Of a stretch of 64,000 nt of DNA, positions 12,804-25,345 are shown in pieces (position 1 is the stretch's first letter; every line of letters starts with the position of its first letter). The notes under the pieces were generated by a model. That model was not told the origin of the DNA and searched no databases. It saw nothing but the letters and a program-made list of their open reading frames with translations. The translations under genes were made by a program, and so were the position numbers. This stretch comes from Dillenia suffruticosa (lineage: Eukaryota > Streptophyta > Magnoliopsida > Dilleniales > Dilleniaceae), in NCBI GenBank assembly GCA_033439265.1, contig JAVTVX010000013.1:3684501-3748500 (forward strand). Direction: 5' to 3'.

Positions 12804-13789
12804 TGAATACAAAGTTGGGGCGCACTGCACATGGTTGCAGTCATTATCCTGCATTGATCAAATGGAAGAATGTAATCAAGGCTTGAAAATAGCACCAATT
12901 AAAGGAACAAATTGGTCCCACCATGAAAACGAAGTCGAAACAAAACTATAGCTATCGCGCGCGCACTTTTTAAGATGCCTTTTTACCCAGAAAGAACACA
13001 CACCATCCACAATTGTGTGGCCTCTTTTTCTATGGAAGACCTAAAAAGAAAGAAGGTTGTTGTTCAAACCATGCTCAAGAAATTTGTGCAGAAAGGCACA
13101 GCATACAAACTCAACGCAAACATTAAACCTACTCAACACTGAGTTAACCTGTGTCTTTCAACTGGGGAAGGAAAAACAAATGGGGACACAAAGAACAAGA
13201 GAGGCAAAAGGAATGATCTGAATTCTGAAAATCAATACAAATGTTCATCATGATTATACTATAAAATTGAAAATCAAAAGAAACAAAGTATGATATAAAG
13301 AAGATGAAATTAATAATAACAATAGTTAAAAAAAACCCCACAAACCAGTAAGCAGCAGAAGCACTGCTGCCTTCTTCTAGCCCCTGTTTATGGTCTTCAT
13401 CATCCCATGCCTATCCATACACTTTGCCTGCTGCAGCCTACTCTCTCTGCCATTTATTCACAACTCAAATATTCATAACAATTTTTCAAATAAATATGAA
13501 GAGACTTATCGTTTTACCTCCTCTTTTTCTTTCTGTCACCTCTTCTCTGTTTTTTCTTCAACAAGATTGAAAACCCTCCATACAGAGACCCCGTTGTGTA
13601 AGATAGTACTGTACTGTACTGCCATCATCAATCTCTCAATTCTACATCTTCCCCCACTGAGAAACGCCCAGAGAGAGAGGAATCCGCAAGAAATAACTGA
13701 AGAGGAAAAGAAGCCCCCGACTGCTAATATAGTTGTAGAATCCTGTTTCGGCTTGAGAAAAGGTTGAAGGAGGAAACTTCTCAAAAGAA

Positions 13790-16018
13790 TTAATAGAAAG
13801 GTGGTGGCGGAGGTGAAGCATAAGGGATCCCAGTAACTGGTGGCAATGGCCCTTCATATACGGGTGCAGGAGGTGGCGGACTTCCATAAATTGGTGGAGG
13901 TGGTGGTGGATTTTCACAGGGGACTGGGGGAGATGACATGACTGGTGGAGGTGGTGGAGATGAATAGTGAATTTGCGGTGCTGGTGGGGGAGGATGGTGA
14001 ACTGGAGGAGGGGGAGGGGAAGCATAAACAGGAGGTGGGGGAGGAGAACTATAAACTGGTGGTGGTGGAGGTGACGGGGATGGTGGTGGCAGGAAGTGAA
14101 CTGGTGGTGGTGGGGATGGTGGCGGGGGAGATGTCGGTGGGGGAGGGTACTCAACACACGGCGGGGGTGGTGGCGGCTCAATACAAGGTGGAGGTGGTGG
14201 TGGAGAATTGGGTGGGGGCGGAGATGAATATACAGGGGGTGGAGGAGGTGGTGAAAAGTATGGATAAACAGTTGGTGGCGGCGGTGAATGTGGAGGCGGA
14301 GGTGGTGGTGAATGTAGTAGTGGTGGGGGAGGCGAACTATAGTAAGGACTTGGAGGAGGTGGGGAATACAAAGGTGGTGGAGGGGGAGGTGAATTTGGTG
14401 GCGGCGGTGGTGGAGACCGCACACAATAGATTGGTGGTGGTGGCGATGGAGAAGTTAGTGGAGGAGAGGGTGGGGGTGGTGACAACAATGGTGGTAGGGG
14501 TGATGGCGGAGGAGGTGACGGTGGTGGTGGTGGTGGGGGCGGTGGTGGAGAATATACAGGTGGGGGAGGGGAAGGTGGCGGTGGTGAAGGAGGCGGGGGT
14601 GGGGGCAAGTAAACCGGTGGCGGAGGTGGTGGTGGTGAAGGCGGTGGTGGCGATGGTGGTGGTGGGGGAGGAGAGTAAACAGGAGGCGGTGGTGGGGGTG
14701 AATATACAGGTGGTGGCGACGGCGGAGAAGGCACAACAACAGGTGGAGGAGAAGGCACTGGGATTGGAGGAGAAGGCGGAGGAGGTGCAGGCAATGAGGG
14801 CACAAAAGGCTTGCACCTGAATGTACTACAATCAACAGGTTTAGACAAAAACATCTTACATTGTGCAGCTGATCTCTGGGCAGGCCGATTAGGCAAACAA
14901 TTCCTCCTATCATCAAAATCCTTGACATTCAAGCAAACCGGAGGCTCCCCAGTAAAGAAATTGTACGAATATGTAAAATTCAACAAATTGGGCAACCTAC
15001 AAATACTTGCAGGAATACTACCAGAAAGCATATTATGAGCCACGTCCAACTGTTCCAAACTAATCATCCCTCCAATTTCTTCAGGCAAAGGTCCCATTAA
15101 TTGATTAAAGCTCACATCAAACACAGTCAAGTTCTTCAACAACCCAATTTCCGTAGGCAAACATGACCGAAAACCATTGTTCATAAAGATAATCTCATTT
15201 AAGGTGTCCGACATATTACCTAAACTTGCAGGTATGCATCCGTGAAACTTGTTATTCGCCAAAACTATGACTGATACCGGAGAATTACCGAAATTGTCAG
15301 GCAAATCGAACACAAACCTGTTGTGATTGATGAAAATGGCGTCCAAATCCTTATCGAAGAGCTCTCTCGGCACACTTCCTTCGAATTCGTTGAATCGGAG
15401 GTCCAAGTACTTGAGACTCGGCAATTTCAGAACAACTGCCGGAAATTTCCCGGCGAATCGGTTGTTACTCAGATCTAACTCGAATAAAAGCTTCAATTTC
15501 TCAAATTTGTGAGGGACCGTGCCGCAGAATCTGTTCGTGTTGATGTGGAACAGAGCAAGGTCAGTTAAAAGCCCTAATTCTTCAGGCAAGTAACCTGCAA
15601 TGTCGCCATGATTGAGATCGATGCCTGCGACGGTATAGATCGACGGATCGTCAAGCGCAAAAGCGCAGAACACTCCAGTGTAGTTACAAACCCTAGATCC
15701 GACCCAATTAGCCGTCAGATTCTGAGGATCAGAGAGAATGGCGAGCTTCCAAGCTTGCAAGGCTATGTATGCATTCCTTTGTCTAGGGTTTTGAAAGACG
15801 AGAGAAGGATCGACAGTCACATTCTCGCCTCTGTCGCCGAACTCGTCGCGGTAGTAGAGGAGTTGTCTTTGGTGAATGTAGTGAACTTCGGCGTCAGTGA
15901 GACGGCCGCCATTGTCGAAGCTGAATTGTGAAGCAGAAGCTGAGAGAACCCTTGAGAGAATGAAGACAGTGAAGTAGGTGATGAGAGTAAGAATAGTAGG
16001 GGTTGTTTTCTTCTTCAT
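13790..16018 (-). CDS. Leucine-rich repeat extensin (LRX3/4/5-type), intact single exon
   Basis: 742 residues. A basic start and hydrophobic signal peptide (about 1-29) lead to a secreted chimeric wall protein. The LRX N-terminal domain (about 30-125) contains LQAWKLAILSDP and the NWVGSRVCNYTGVFC cap. About ten leucine-rich repeats follow (about 125-375), such as DLSNNRFAGKFP and LRFNEFEGSVP. A Cys-rich hinge lies at about 365-405 (ending CSTFRCKPF), then an extensin tail of S-P(3-8) repeats with VYSPPPP units to residue 742. In Arabidopsis LRX3/4/5 bind RALF peptides and work with FERONIA in wall integrity and growth; the Ser-Hyp tail is O-glycosylated and anchors the protein to the wall, with Tyr residues for cross-linking. 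The length matches the vegetative LRX4 class, and the gene has no intron, as usual. The (GA)n tract at 16156-16183 lies in or near its 5'-UTR. The subclass (LRX3, 4 or 5) is not resolved. Confidence 0.96.
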   Translation of the reverse strand: MKKKTTPTILTLITYFTVFILSRVLSASASQFSFDNGGRLTDAEVHYIHQRQLLYYRDEFGDRGENVTVDPSLVFQNPRQRNAYIALQAWKLAILSDPQNLTANWVGSRVCNYTGVFCAFALDDPSIYTVAGIDLNHGDIAGYLPEELGLLTDLALFHINTNRFCGTVPHKFEKLKLLFELDLSNNRFAGKFPAVVLKLPSLKYLDLRFNEFEGSVPRELFDKDLDAIFINHNRFVFDLPDNFGNSPVSVIVLANNKFHGCIPASLGNMSDTLNEIIFMNNGFRSCLPTEIGLLKNLTVFDVSFNQLMGPLPEEIGGMISLEQLDVAHNMLSGSIPASICRLPNLLNFTYSYNFFTGEPPVCLNVKDFDDRRNCLPNRPAQRSAAQCKMFLSKPVDCSTFRCKPFVPSLPAPPPPSPPIPVPSPPPVVVPSPPSPPPVYSPPPPPPVYSPPPPPPSPPPPSPPPPPPPVYLPPPPPPSPPPPSPPPPVYSPPPPPPPPPPSPPPPSPLPPLLSPPPPSPPLTSPSPPPPIYCVRSPPPPPPNSPPPPPPLYSPPPPSPYYSSPPPPLLHSPPPPPPHSPPPPTVYPYFSPPPPPPVYSSPPPPNSPPPPPPCIEPPPPPPCVEYPPPPTSPPPPSPPPPVHFLPPPSPSPPPPPVYSSPPPPPVYASPPPPPVHHPPPPAPQIHYSSPPPPPVMSSPPVPCENPPPPPPIYGSPPPPAPVYEGPLPPVTGIPYASPPPPPFY

Positions 16019-16151
16019 TTCATCTCACTCTGAACAGCAACAACATCTGAAATCAAAATCTTCTCACTCTCTCTCTTGAAAATGAGGGGTTTTGCTGTGT
16101 TGTTGTGTGGGTTTTAGCTGGAAATGCAACTTGAGATCTGAGCAAAATGTG

Positions 16152-16155
<4 letters not shown>

Positions 16156-16183
<28 letters not shown>
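16156..16183. repeat. (GA)n tract in the LRX upstream region
   Basis: About fourteen GA units 140-165 bases upstream of the LRX start codon (CT-rich on the coding strand). CT-rich 5' leaders are common in plant genes. Confidence 0.75.
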
Positions 16184-16186
<3 letters not shown>

Positions 16187-16399
16187 GGTTTGAGCTTGAG
16201 GAGAGAGAAAGTTGGGGGGGGGGGAGGATGTGGGGTATTTTCTAGGGGATTTTGGGGAGTGTGTGTATGCGCGTCGTTAGAGAGAGAAAGGGATGAGAGA
16301 GAGAGAGATAACAAACACGAAAAGAGACAGCTAAATCACAGCTCAAAGCCCACCAGATTCTCTCACTCTCATTAGCTTTTTTCTTTTTCCTTAACAATA

Positions 16400-16537
16400 C
16401 ATTTTCACTTATTTTGACTTAAATTATTCAACAAATTGATGCTAACAGTTTTCCCAATTTACTGCATTGCGGTTAGATTTAGTATTAAGATATTTTTTTC
16501 CCGCGCTGCCCCGCCCTCCGACCACGGCATCCTCTCT

Positions 16538-16573
<36 letters not shown>

Positions 16574-19500
16574 TAAGATAATACATATTAATTCTAAATT
16601 TTATTCACTTTTTTAAAAAATATAACGTTTATTTTCAAATAATTATACTATTACTATATTTATAAATTTTTTACTTTACCTTTTATATATATTAATACTT
16701 TTTCTTTTTATATAACTGGTTTCTTTTATGCTCTTCAATTAGATCAAATATAAATTTGATTGATTGATTGCTCTAAACACTTTAAAATAATTTTTCTTTT
16801 TTTGTTTGGTGAATTATTTATCTTTTTTTTTTTTGAAATATCATTAGCATTTGATTCACCAAATTAGTTATATATTATGTAACACAATTAGTTATAAAAT
16901 AAATATTTTATATGATTAAGAGTTGAAGTTGTTCGAGAAAAGTCGTGATGGATGGATTTGATACGTTCAATGATTTTCACTTTTTTTGGATTATTATATC
17001 ATATTCATTTTAATACGTATCTTATTAGTAATAATAGAAATAATAGAGTAATTCTTAGTTTTAAATTTTAAAAACGATCGATATAAAAGAATAAAAAATT
17101 AAAATTAAAATTTAAAAATAAAAATTAAGAAAATAAAAAAAAATATTCATAAAAGTTTAAAATAATAATAATAATTTAATATATATTCATAAATATATAT
17201 TTTGTATAATATTACGACTTTATTGAAAACAAATAACGTTGGATAAAAGTTATATGGAACAAACTTTGTCAACAGAGATGATTCTTGTGAACCTTTTTGG
17301 CAAGCACTCAGGCGAGCGTGATGTGCACGCACGAAATTTTCTTAAACTTTCAAATTTCATCAGGTGGAGCGTTGAAAACAAAATTCAAATTTTCATATCG
17401 CAGAATAATTTCAATTTCCGATATGGGCATTGAAATTTGTAGTTGCAACAGATGCTCAATTTGGACAAAACTTCACTGTAATTTTGTGCATAGAGTAGTT
17501 ATATATTATATAGATTAAATTAATTAAAATAATTTCAAATAGAATAAAAAATTAAAATATATTAAGATAAATTATATGTAAAATTGGTACGTTGAAGAAA
17601 CATTTGATCTCATATTTTAACCTAATTTTTTGCTTTTTATAAAACTACTCATTGCAATCTAAAAGGATATTTTGATTTTTACTATAAAATGTTTGTTAGA
17701 AAAGTTTGATTAATAATTGTTGCGCAGACCATTAGGGTTTTAAAATTCAAATGTAAAATGTATGTGACAAGTGATTCTTGAAAAACTTGGGCATGAATTT
17801 TGTATTTAAATCTTAAAATGAGAAAAAAGGGATGAATATTATTGAATAGGATGGGGATGGCTATTGGTTTGGGTTGGAGGTTACGGTGTGAGCATGTGAA
17901 CGGGGAGAGGAATAGGCAGAGGACAAGGACAAAGGGCTCTGAAGTCATCAAGCAATTTGAGAATTGATTTTATTTTGTTTTTTTTTTTTTGAAGGGCGGG
18001 GAGGGGGTATTTTTTTTATTAATATCCATAATTAATTTAATTCAAATGTTTAACGGTATCTCGATTTCTCTCTAGTTTTTATTTATTTTTAAATTTAAAA
18101 TTTAAAATTTAATCCCATTATATTGATTACGAGTACCTTTAGGGTGTCTTGGTGGAGGAGCTTATGGGGGAAGTAAATGAAGTGGCAGTAACGGTTGGTT
18201 TCTTTCCTGTGGTTGCCATAGTGTCCTCTCTTGCTTTTCAGCCCATGCGTTTCTTTTTTCTTTTTTTTTTTTTTTTTAACAAGAAGTCAAGAGTCGTTTC
18301 TGCACCCCATACCTTCCGAGTAGCAACTGGCGGGTAACCTTCAAAAAGAACGGATGGAATAGTTTGGCAAATAGTATCCCTGTCCAAGTTTTTTTTTTTT
18401 TTTTTTTTTTTAAATATTCTTATTTGAATTTCATTTGCAATGAATCTTAGGACGTTTTTGAGTACACAAAACTACACCTTTAAACACCTTTAGAAAAAAA
18501 AAAACATATTTTGTTTATAATATATTTTGCAACAAAGTTATGGTGTGATCGATTTGTTCACTTGTAACCTAATTTCTACAAGATAGGCCTTGTGAATGCG
18601 AAGTCCAATGGGCACACCATAATCGAAAAATTATACCGACAAAAAAATAGAAAAATTTGATCCTCCTAATTTAAAGACAATAAGAATCTTTTTTTTTTTT
18701 TTATAATTTTGTGTAGTATGAATTAATTAGAATTATATTAAAATTTGAATATGATCGTTCGACTAAAACTATCAAATATATTAACCGTTAAAATATGTTT
18801 GTTTATTCGATTAAAATTTTTGTTGAGATGCTATTCATAAGAGATAAGATGTTTCTTTTTCTTTTTAACATAATAATATCATGACTTATTTTTGTTGTTA
18901 GGAGTAGAGGTCGTGAATGATTTAATCACCGTTACACTTAAATAATCTTAGAATATAATTTCTTTTTCTTTTAAATCAAAATTCCATATACTCTATCAAC
19001 CTAATTTCTGTACTTGGCTCGTAAATTGTAAAATCTCCAACCTAAAATAAGTGACCAAACCCAAAAATTAGCAAAGCATCAAAAATCTTTCAGGTGCCAA
19101 AAAACAGATGTGTATATATATGTATATTTTTCTTGACATGATGGGTAGGGCAAAAAAATTAGAAAAACATGATGCTTATGTCCAAACAGCATATCATTGT
19201 ATCCATTTCGATTTTCACAGGATTATTTTTTTTTTGTTACACAAATTTTGAATATCAGATCACGGGGATGAAAGAGTAGAGTTGTGACAATAGTCTGTCA
19301 TCTTCGAAACTCAATTTTCACATAAATAACCAAATTAAGATCATGCTTAAGATAAGGACCCCATTTGAACACAATTGAATTCGACCTATTTAATCTATTA
19401 TAAAAGGCCAGCCATGCATTGTAGTGATTAGTTTCTTTGTTTCATGTCAAATTTATTTTATGGACAAAAAAATTTCTTTTATCTCCTTCATTTTTCGTTT

Positions 19501-20071
19501 GCATCACATAAAATGATAATTTTTCTTTTGAAGCTAAAAACAATATGGCCCATGAAAATTTTTTAATCATTTGAAAAATTAAATTTAAATTATTATGAAT
19601 TTATTGGCAAGTTATCATAATTTTCTCAAAAAAAAAAAAGAATCTTGGTATTTGAATATAATCTTTAATACTTTTGAAATAGATTTGGGCTCTATAACAT
19701 GGTGTCAACTTGGAAAATAACTAGAAAATGACTCTTTGTTTTAAATAATTTTTTTTTCTAAAATTGACTTGAGAACACCCACACAAGCAAAGCTTTTAAA
19801 AAATTAAAATGGTTTTGTTAAAGTGATTTATTTGAATTAATAGGATAGAAATAAAATTTAGAAATAAAATTTTTTATTATAAGGTTTTTAAAATTGAAAT
19901 AAAAATATGATTTTTTTAAATTAATCTAATCTTGTCGTATGCACACATAAATTTCCCAAACTATCAGTGGAAATTCAGATGGTAATGCGATGCGATAACG
20001 GGGACAACTATTTCCTAGTTTAGCATAAAAATGTTACCGGACCCACGATGTCCATGAATGTCCTTTGGGAA

Positions 20072-20110
<39 letters not shown>

Positions 20111-23100
20111 ACAGCGAAGGAATCGTACTTCTGAGTTAGGGTCCCACGCGTCACGTCCTGCACGGCTGGATCGTCGGCGCTCTAAGGGCCACTTCTTAGC
20201 GCCCTTTTTTTTTTTCTAAATATGAATTATTTTTTAAAAAATTATTTTCTTATATTAATGTATTGTGTTTTTCTTATTATTGTTATGGTTGTGCTTCAAA
20301 CTAATAAATTTCACAACTATCATAAAATTTAATTTTAACCAGAAAGTTGTAATTTAAAATTATCAAAAATAAATAAATTTTGATAAAATCATTGAGTTCT
20401 CTCTAATATACCAAATAATGCATCCAAAATTGAAACATGAAATTATTTGTAATTATTTAAAGCAATAATTAAATTTTCTATTTTACACAACTCCTTCGAA
20501 TAAAAGAATGAAATGCAATGGTAATTCAATTGTGATGAACTCGGAATCACTCCTACATTTGCCGAGGAAAAAGCAAAAAAGTTGGGAATTACTCGAAAAT
20601 AGTTTTTTTTTTTTAATTTGCCTAGTAAATCTAAATATTTTCCATCTAAATTTTTTATTAATTTGTGTGGTGCTCCGCGTCCGCGTTCGTGTACCGTCAA
20701 CTACCTTACCTACATCAAATCATTGCCCTTTTACGAAATAGCCCTTGGTCTATTTTTACAATTCCCACCTTTTGTTTGGTGATGCCACCGTTCACGGCGC
20801 GTGGTTGAGGTTTTGCAATCATGTACTGACGGGTTCACGTTATTCGTAGTGCAGAAATTAATCGTTAAATACTGTCGGCACGTTTTGTGTTGATGTGTAA
20901 TAACTCTGTTGCTTGGGGAACAGAAAATATCACGGTGCCGGCGCATCTAAAATCTTTTTTAATTTCTTTTTTTTACAGAGATTAGATAAAATATGGGCCT
21001 AAAATAGTTCAATGGGTCTAATTTTCATTTCCATTCATATATAGAATTTCTTGATAAATTATCTGATATTTTTTTTACTAACATCAAATACAAATAAACG
21101 ATTCATAATATATATAAAGTTATAAAATGTATTATAATTAATAAACAAAAAAAAAAAAAAAAAAAGAAGAGCACCTTATTCAAGACTAAGCCTAATAAGA
21201 ACAAAACAAAACAAAACAACTCAATAATAATAATTGATAATCATATTAATTTATTCAATTAACTAAAAACTCTTGAAATGGTGTAATATTAATTTAAAAT
21301 TTTGCTAGTATTATTAGAACCAGAAGGAATTTTTTTTGGTAAGTGGCGCACAAAAGACAAAGAGAAAGAAAATGATCCCCCTAACTCATTAGTGATCATG
21401 TTAAAGAAAAGGATTTGTTGAAGAAGAAAGAAAGAAAAGAAAGAAAGAAAGTTAGCCGAAAGGAGTTAGTGTGTTGATTGACCACAACAATTTGGTCTTT
21501 GTTCAATACGGCATTAAGAAAGATCGAAAGCAACCGCAAACGCGTTATCCTCTTATCTTCCACAGCTATTCAATTGTTGACATTAAGAAAATCGCGTAAA
21601 CCCAAAGATACAACGCTGTTGGTGGATATTTGTTTAAGGTGGCATAAATAAAATTTCTTCGTCAAAAGAATTACTGAGTTGGATACTTTAAATAATTGCA
21701 ATTAATGTTTTATGATTCAGAGAAATTGTATAAAAAATATAAAAAGAATTATTATTTAAAAATAAAAATTTAATATTGATGTGATTGATTAAATTAATAC
21801 ATGGATTTTATTATTGATGTGACGCATTCATAATCTGGGGGTTGATTTTTGCTGATTTTTTCAAAATTTTGGAGCACCGTGTGGACCTTAATATATGTAC
21901 TTAAATGAAAAAATATTTTCCGTTTTGCCACGTAAGAAAGTGAACTGGGTATGAGGTTGTGGAAGAGCAGACAGGGTTGCCGGACTGGCACCAGCTGTAA
22001 ATGCGAATTGCGACGTGTCACTGACGAAACCTATAGGTGCCACGTCACATCTTGAATTGGAGATTTGGTCCCACGTGCTTAATGACTCTTTCCAAGCCTC
22101 ATGCTTGCGTTGACCAACAAATCTTTTTCCATGTGGCAGTGTTAGGATTATGGTCAAAGGGATTACGGAATAGAAAATTAAGCTGACGTATGACTAATTA
22201 ATTACGTTACGAACCACAAATTTCAGGACAAAATTGGAAGACTGAAAGTTAATTTCCACCGATCCCGCCAAAGTTTGGTCCATTCAGATGGTAGTTTTCA
22301 AATGGGATTTAGGGGTGTGTGTGTGTGTATGACTTCGTTAGATCAAGAAATGATAACATTCTATCTAAGTTCTAAAATTACTCAATAATCAAAGTAATAG
22401 ACCTTTAATTCAACCTTCCATCCTTCATCAATTTGAGCTATAATTTGTCAAATTTCATGAGTCACAGTTTAGGTTAAGTATGATGTTAAGAAGATTAAAC
22501 AGGGTGAGCTGTGTAGGACATGAGTAAAAGGTTGAACCCAATCATTTTCATTAAATCAAACTTTTGATGACTTAATCTCCGGGCCCACAACATATCCTAA
22601 TACCAATGCCCAATAATGCAGCTCCACGTTTTAACCTATAGTCATGGAAAGGTAGCAGACAGATTTTGTGTTCAGATTATCCCCATGGTTTATGATTTTA
22701 TTTGTCTAAATTTGTGTTTATATTTTATTTATTTTATTTGTATTGCTATTTATTATAAAAAAAAAAAAAAAAGAAAAAGCGCTATTGGAGCACTCAAAAA
22801 ATGGAGAGGGAGGGGAGGGGAACGAGAGAGGAGGGAAAAAAGAGAAAGAGGCGCGTGAGAATGGGAGGTAAAAAGACGCAAATTGCGGACGGAAGTAGCC
22901 TGAATTTAAGGGGAGAGAGAAAGAGAGCACGGTTTTCTTGCTTACCAGAAAGTTCCGTCGGTGGCACAGCCAAGCCAAGGGCTAATTCTGCTAATGGAGT
23001 TGTGTTGTTGTGTGTGGGTCCTCATCATGTCCTTCAAAGCACCCCACCAGCCCCCCACTGGAACGATGTTTGTGGGTCCCACTTTTGCCCCTAATGGTGT

Positions 23101-23825
23101 TATGTTGTTGCCGACGGTGCCCTATGATGAAAGGAATCTCCGCATTTTCAAAATTTTTATTTTCGAAACATTTTATCATATTAAATTGATTAATATTAAT
23201 ATAAAAATTTTATTCTTTTATATATGATAAATTATTTATTTAGTTAATTGTAATTTTTATTTTTATATTATTTGTCTTATAATTAACAATTATATATTTA
23301 ATCATTTTAAATTTTTATCATAAAATATAATGATTTTATTATTTTCATAAAAATCTATATATTTTTTTATATTTGTGAGTTTGTTCACATTTTTTTTTTT
23401 GTATTATCAAAATATAATATCTTTTATCATTTTATATTTATTTTTATTTTCCGTTTATCACATATCCCATGCATCTCACGTCATGACCCTAACATACATG
23501 TGTTTCTAAGCGTAATATCAGTGCACTATGTTTTGTGGTGGGGGTGTGTAGGCAAATTTAAATTCACTATAGCCTGTTACGAAAGTGTGATATCAACCTC
23601 CATCTTCAATCAACCTTCAAGATTTAGGTGTAAAAAGAGAGCCTCTCAAAATTTTACTAGCCTAGTTGATTGTTTTAACTTACCCTTATTTTATTTTACC
23701 TATATTTTTGAGTCAAAATTAAAAATTTTGATAGAAAATATAATAGTATATAGGTGAAATTTTAAATTTATTTATAAAAAAATTACACTTATTGCACAGG
23801 TAAGTATATAACCAATTAAATAAAA
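16400..23825. other. Long AT-rich intergenic stretch
   Basis: Many A/T runs, a (TA)n tract at 16541-16570 and a (GA)n tract at 20075-20107. There is a GC-rich islet at about 20108-20205 and a cluster of ACGT-core motifs at 22012-22080. Open frames are short and match no family known to me. No gene is supported. Confidence 0.55.
20075..20107. repeat. (GA)n microsatellite
   Basis: About sixteen GA units next to a GC-rich islet. Confidence 0.8.
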
Positions 23826-25345
23826 CAAGAATACGTCTTAAAAATAATAAAATCATAGGATCATATTTTTATTGAAGTGTAGAAATGTTTAGGTGAAGTT
23901 AGGATAGCAACGTTAATAGATTTTTTTAACAAAATTTAATAAATAAAAAAAATGACTCAAGTATGAAGGGAAATACACTTTTATCACTATATAAGAATAA
24001 ATAAGACATATAAAAGTATTCAAATTATAAGGAAATTAAACTTATGACTCATACTTGAAGTTGTAGAAGAGAATGATTGAGTATAAATTGAAATTAGAGA
24101 TTAGTGTGTTTCAAAATCAAATTGATTTTATGTTAGAACGATTGATCACAAAAACAATTCACTTACTAAGACATTTGACAGAAACATTTAGAATACAGAA
24201 AAGTGACTTACATATAGTATTCATTGATCTAGAAAAAATATATGATAGAGTTTTTAGAAACGTATTGTGGTGGACATCAATAAAAAAATGAATTTTCGTT
24301 AAATATATTAATCTCCTCAAAAATGCTATTACCAATGTAAAAATTTATAGGGTGTAAGTGATAACCTAATTAATATTGGATTTCACTAAAATTCAGTATT
24401 AACTCCTATCATTTTTATAATAATGATAGAAAAAAATCACAAAAAACATTAGTGCTTATTGATAAAATTAGAGAGGATATTAGCACTAAATTGGAGTTAT
24501 GAAGGGATACATTAAAGTGCAGAGAATTTAGATTAAGTCGGTCAAAAACTGAATATATGAGATATATGTTTAGTGGTATTATCAGAATGATGAAAAAACA
24601 AATAAATTAGGAGGACATAACGTATCAGAAAGTGAACGTTTTAAATATTTTAAGTTTATGTGAATCATAAGATTCAGATAGGGTGGATGAAAATGAGATG
24701 AGTATTTGGAGTTTTTTGTAATTGCACAATGTCATGACATTTGAATGAGAAGTTTTATAAAATTGTAATAAAATCAGTTTTATTGTATGACACCGATTAT
24801 TGAACCATTAAACAATAATAAAAATATAAAATGATTGTAATTAAAATAAAAATATTCAAGTAGATGCGTGATAAAAGTAGGAAAGATAGGATTAAAAATG
24901 AAAAAATACGTATTAAATTAGGAGTGAACTTAATTATGAATAAAATACGAGAATTTAAATTGATATGGTTTGGACATTTGCAACGGACACCCAAATACAT
25001 ATCAGTTAGGAGAATAAAAAATTTAAATATTGAAAATTTAGTGAAATATTGAAATAGATCGTTGAAAATTTAGGTATAATATATTCATAAAGATATGATA
25101 GCTAATAAGTTAATCGTGGAAATATTTTAGATAACAATGAGTAAGTAACGCAGGAAAATTAAAACAAATTAAATTATTTTTTTTTTGTTATTGTAAATTT
25201 ATATGGATAATCAGTCGGTTAGTTAGTTAACTTTTTTGCTTGTTTTATTGTGTTAAGATTTTAATTTATATTTGTTTTTTATACTATCGATTTTAAAATT
25301 TAAATAATTGTTGCCGTGTTGTTTTTGTTATTACTGCTGCAGGTG
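23826..25345 (+). mobile_element. Decayed RTE-type LINE (reverse transcriptase remnant)
   Basis: Reading across frameshifts and stops, the plus strand keeps the order of plant RTE-clade reverse transcriptase motifs: IEV-KCLGEVRIATLIDFFNK (23870-23940), YKNK-DI (about 23988), NYKEIKLMTHT (24032-24064), QNQIDFMLERL (24115-24147), LHIVFIDLEKIYDRV-RNVLWW (24210-24273), then FRLSRSKTEYM (about 24530) and LIWFGHLQRTP (24958-24990), and KDMIANKLIVEIF (25089-25127). A stretch rich in TTG at about 25305-25330 may be what is left of the (TTG)n tail these elements often carry. The endonuclease part is missing, so the copy is 5'-truncated. It is dead: no frame stays open longer than about 73 codons. The ends are approximate. 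Confidence 0.75.

Noticed and set aside
13945..14820. Long open frames on the plus strand and in other minus frames across the LRX extensin region
   Set aside because: They are mirror images of the CCN-rich proline repeats (GGN on the other strand) and have only low-complexity Val/Gly/Glu or His/Leu composition. The in-frame LRX protein explains the region.
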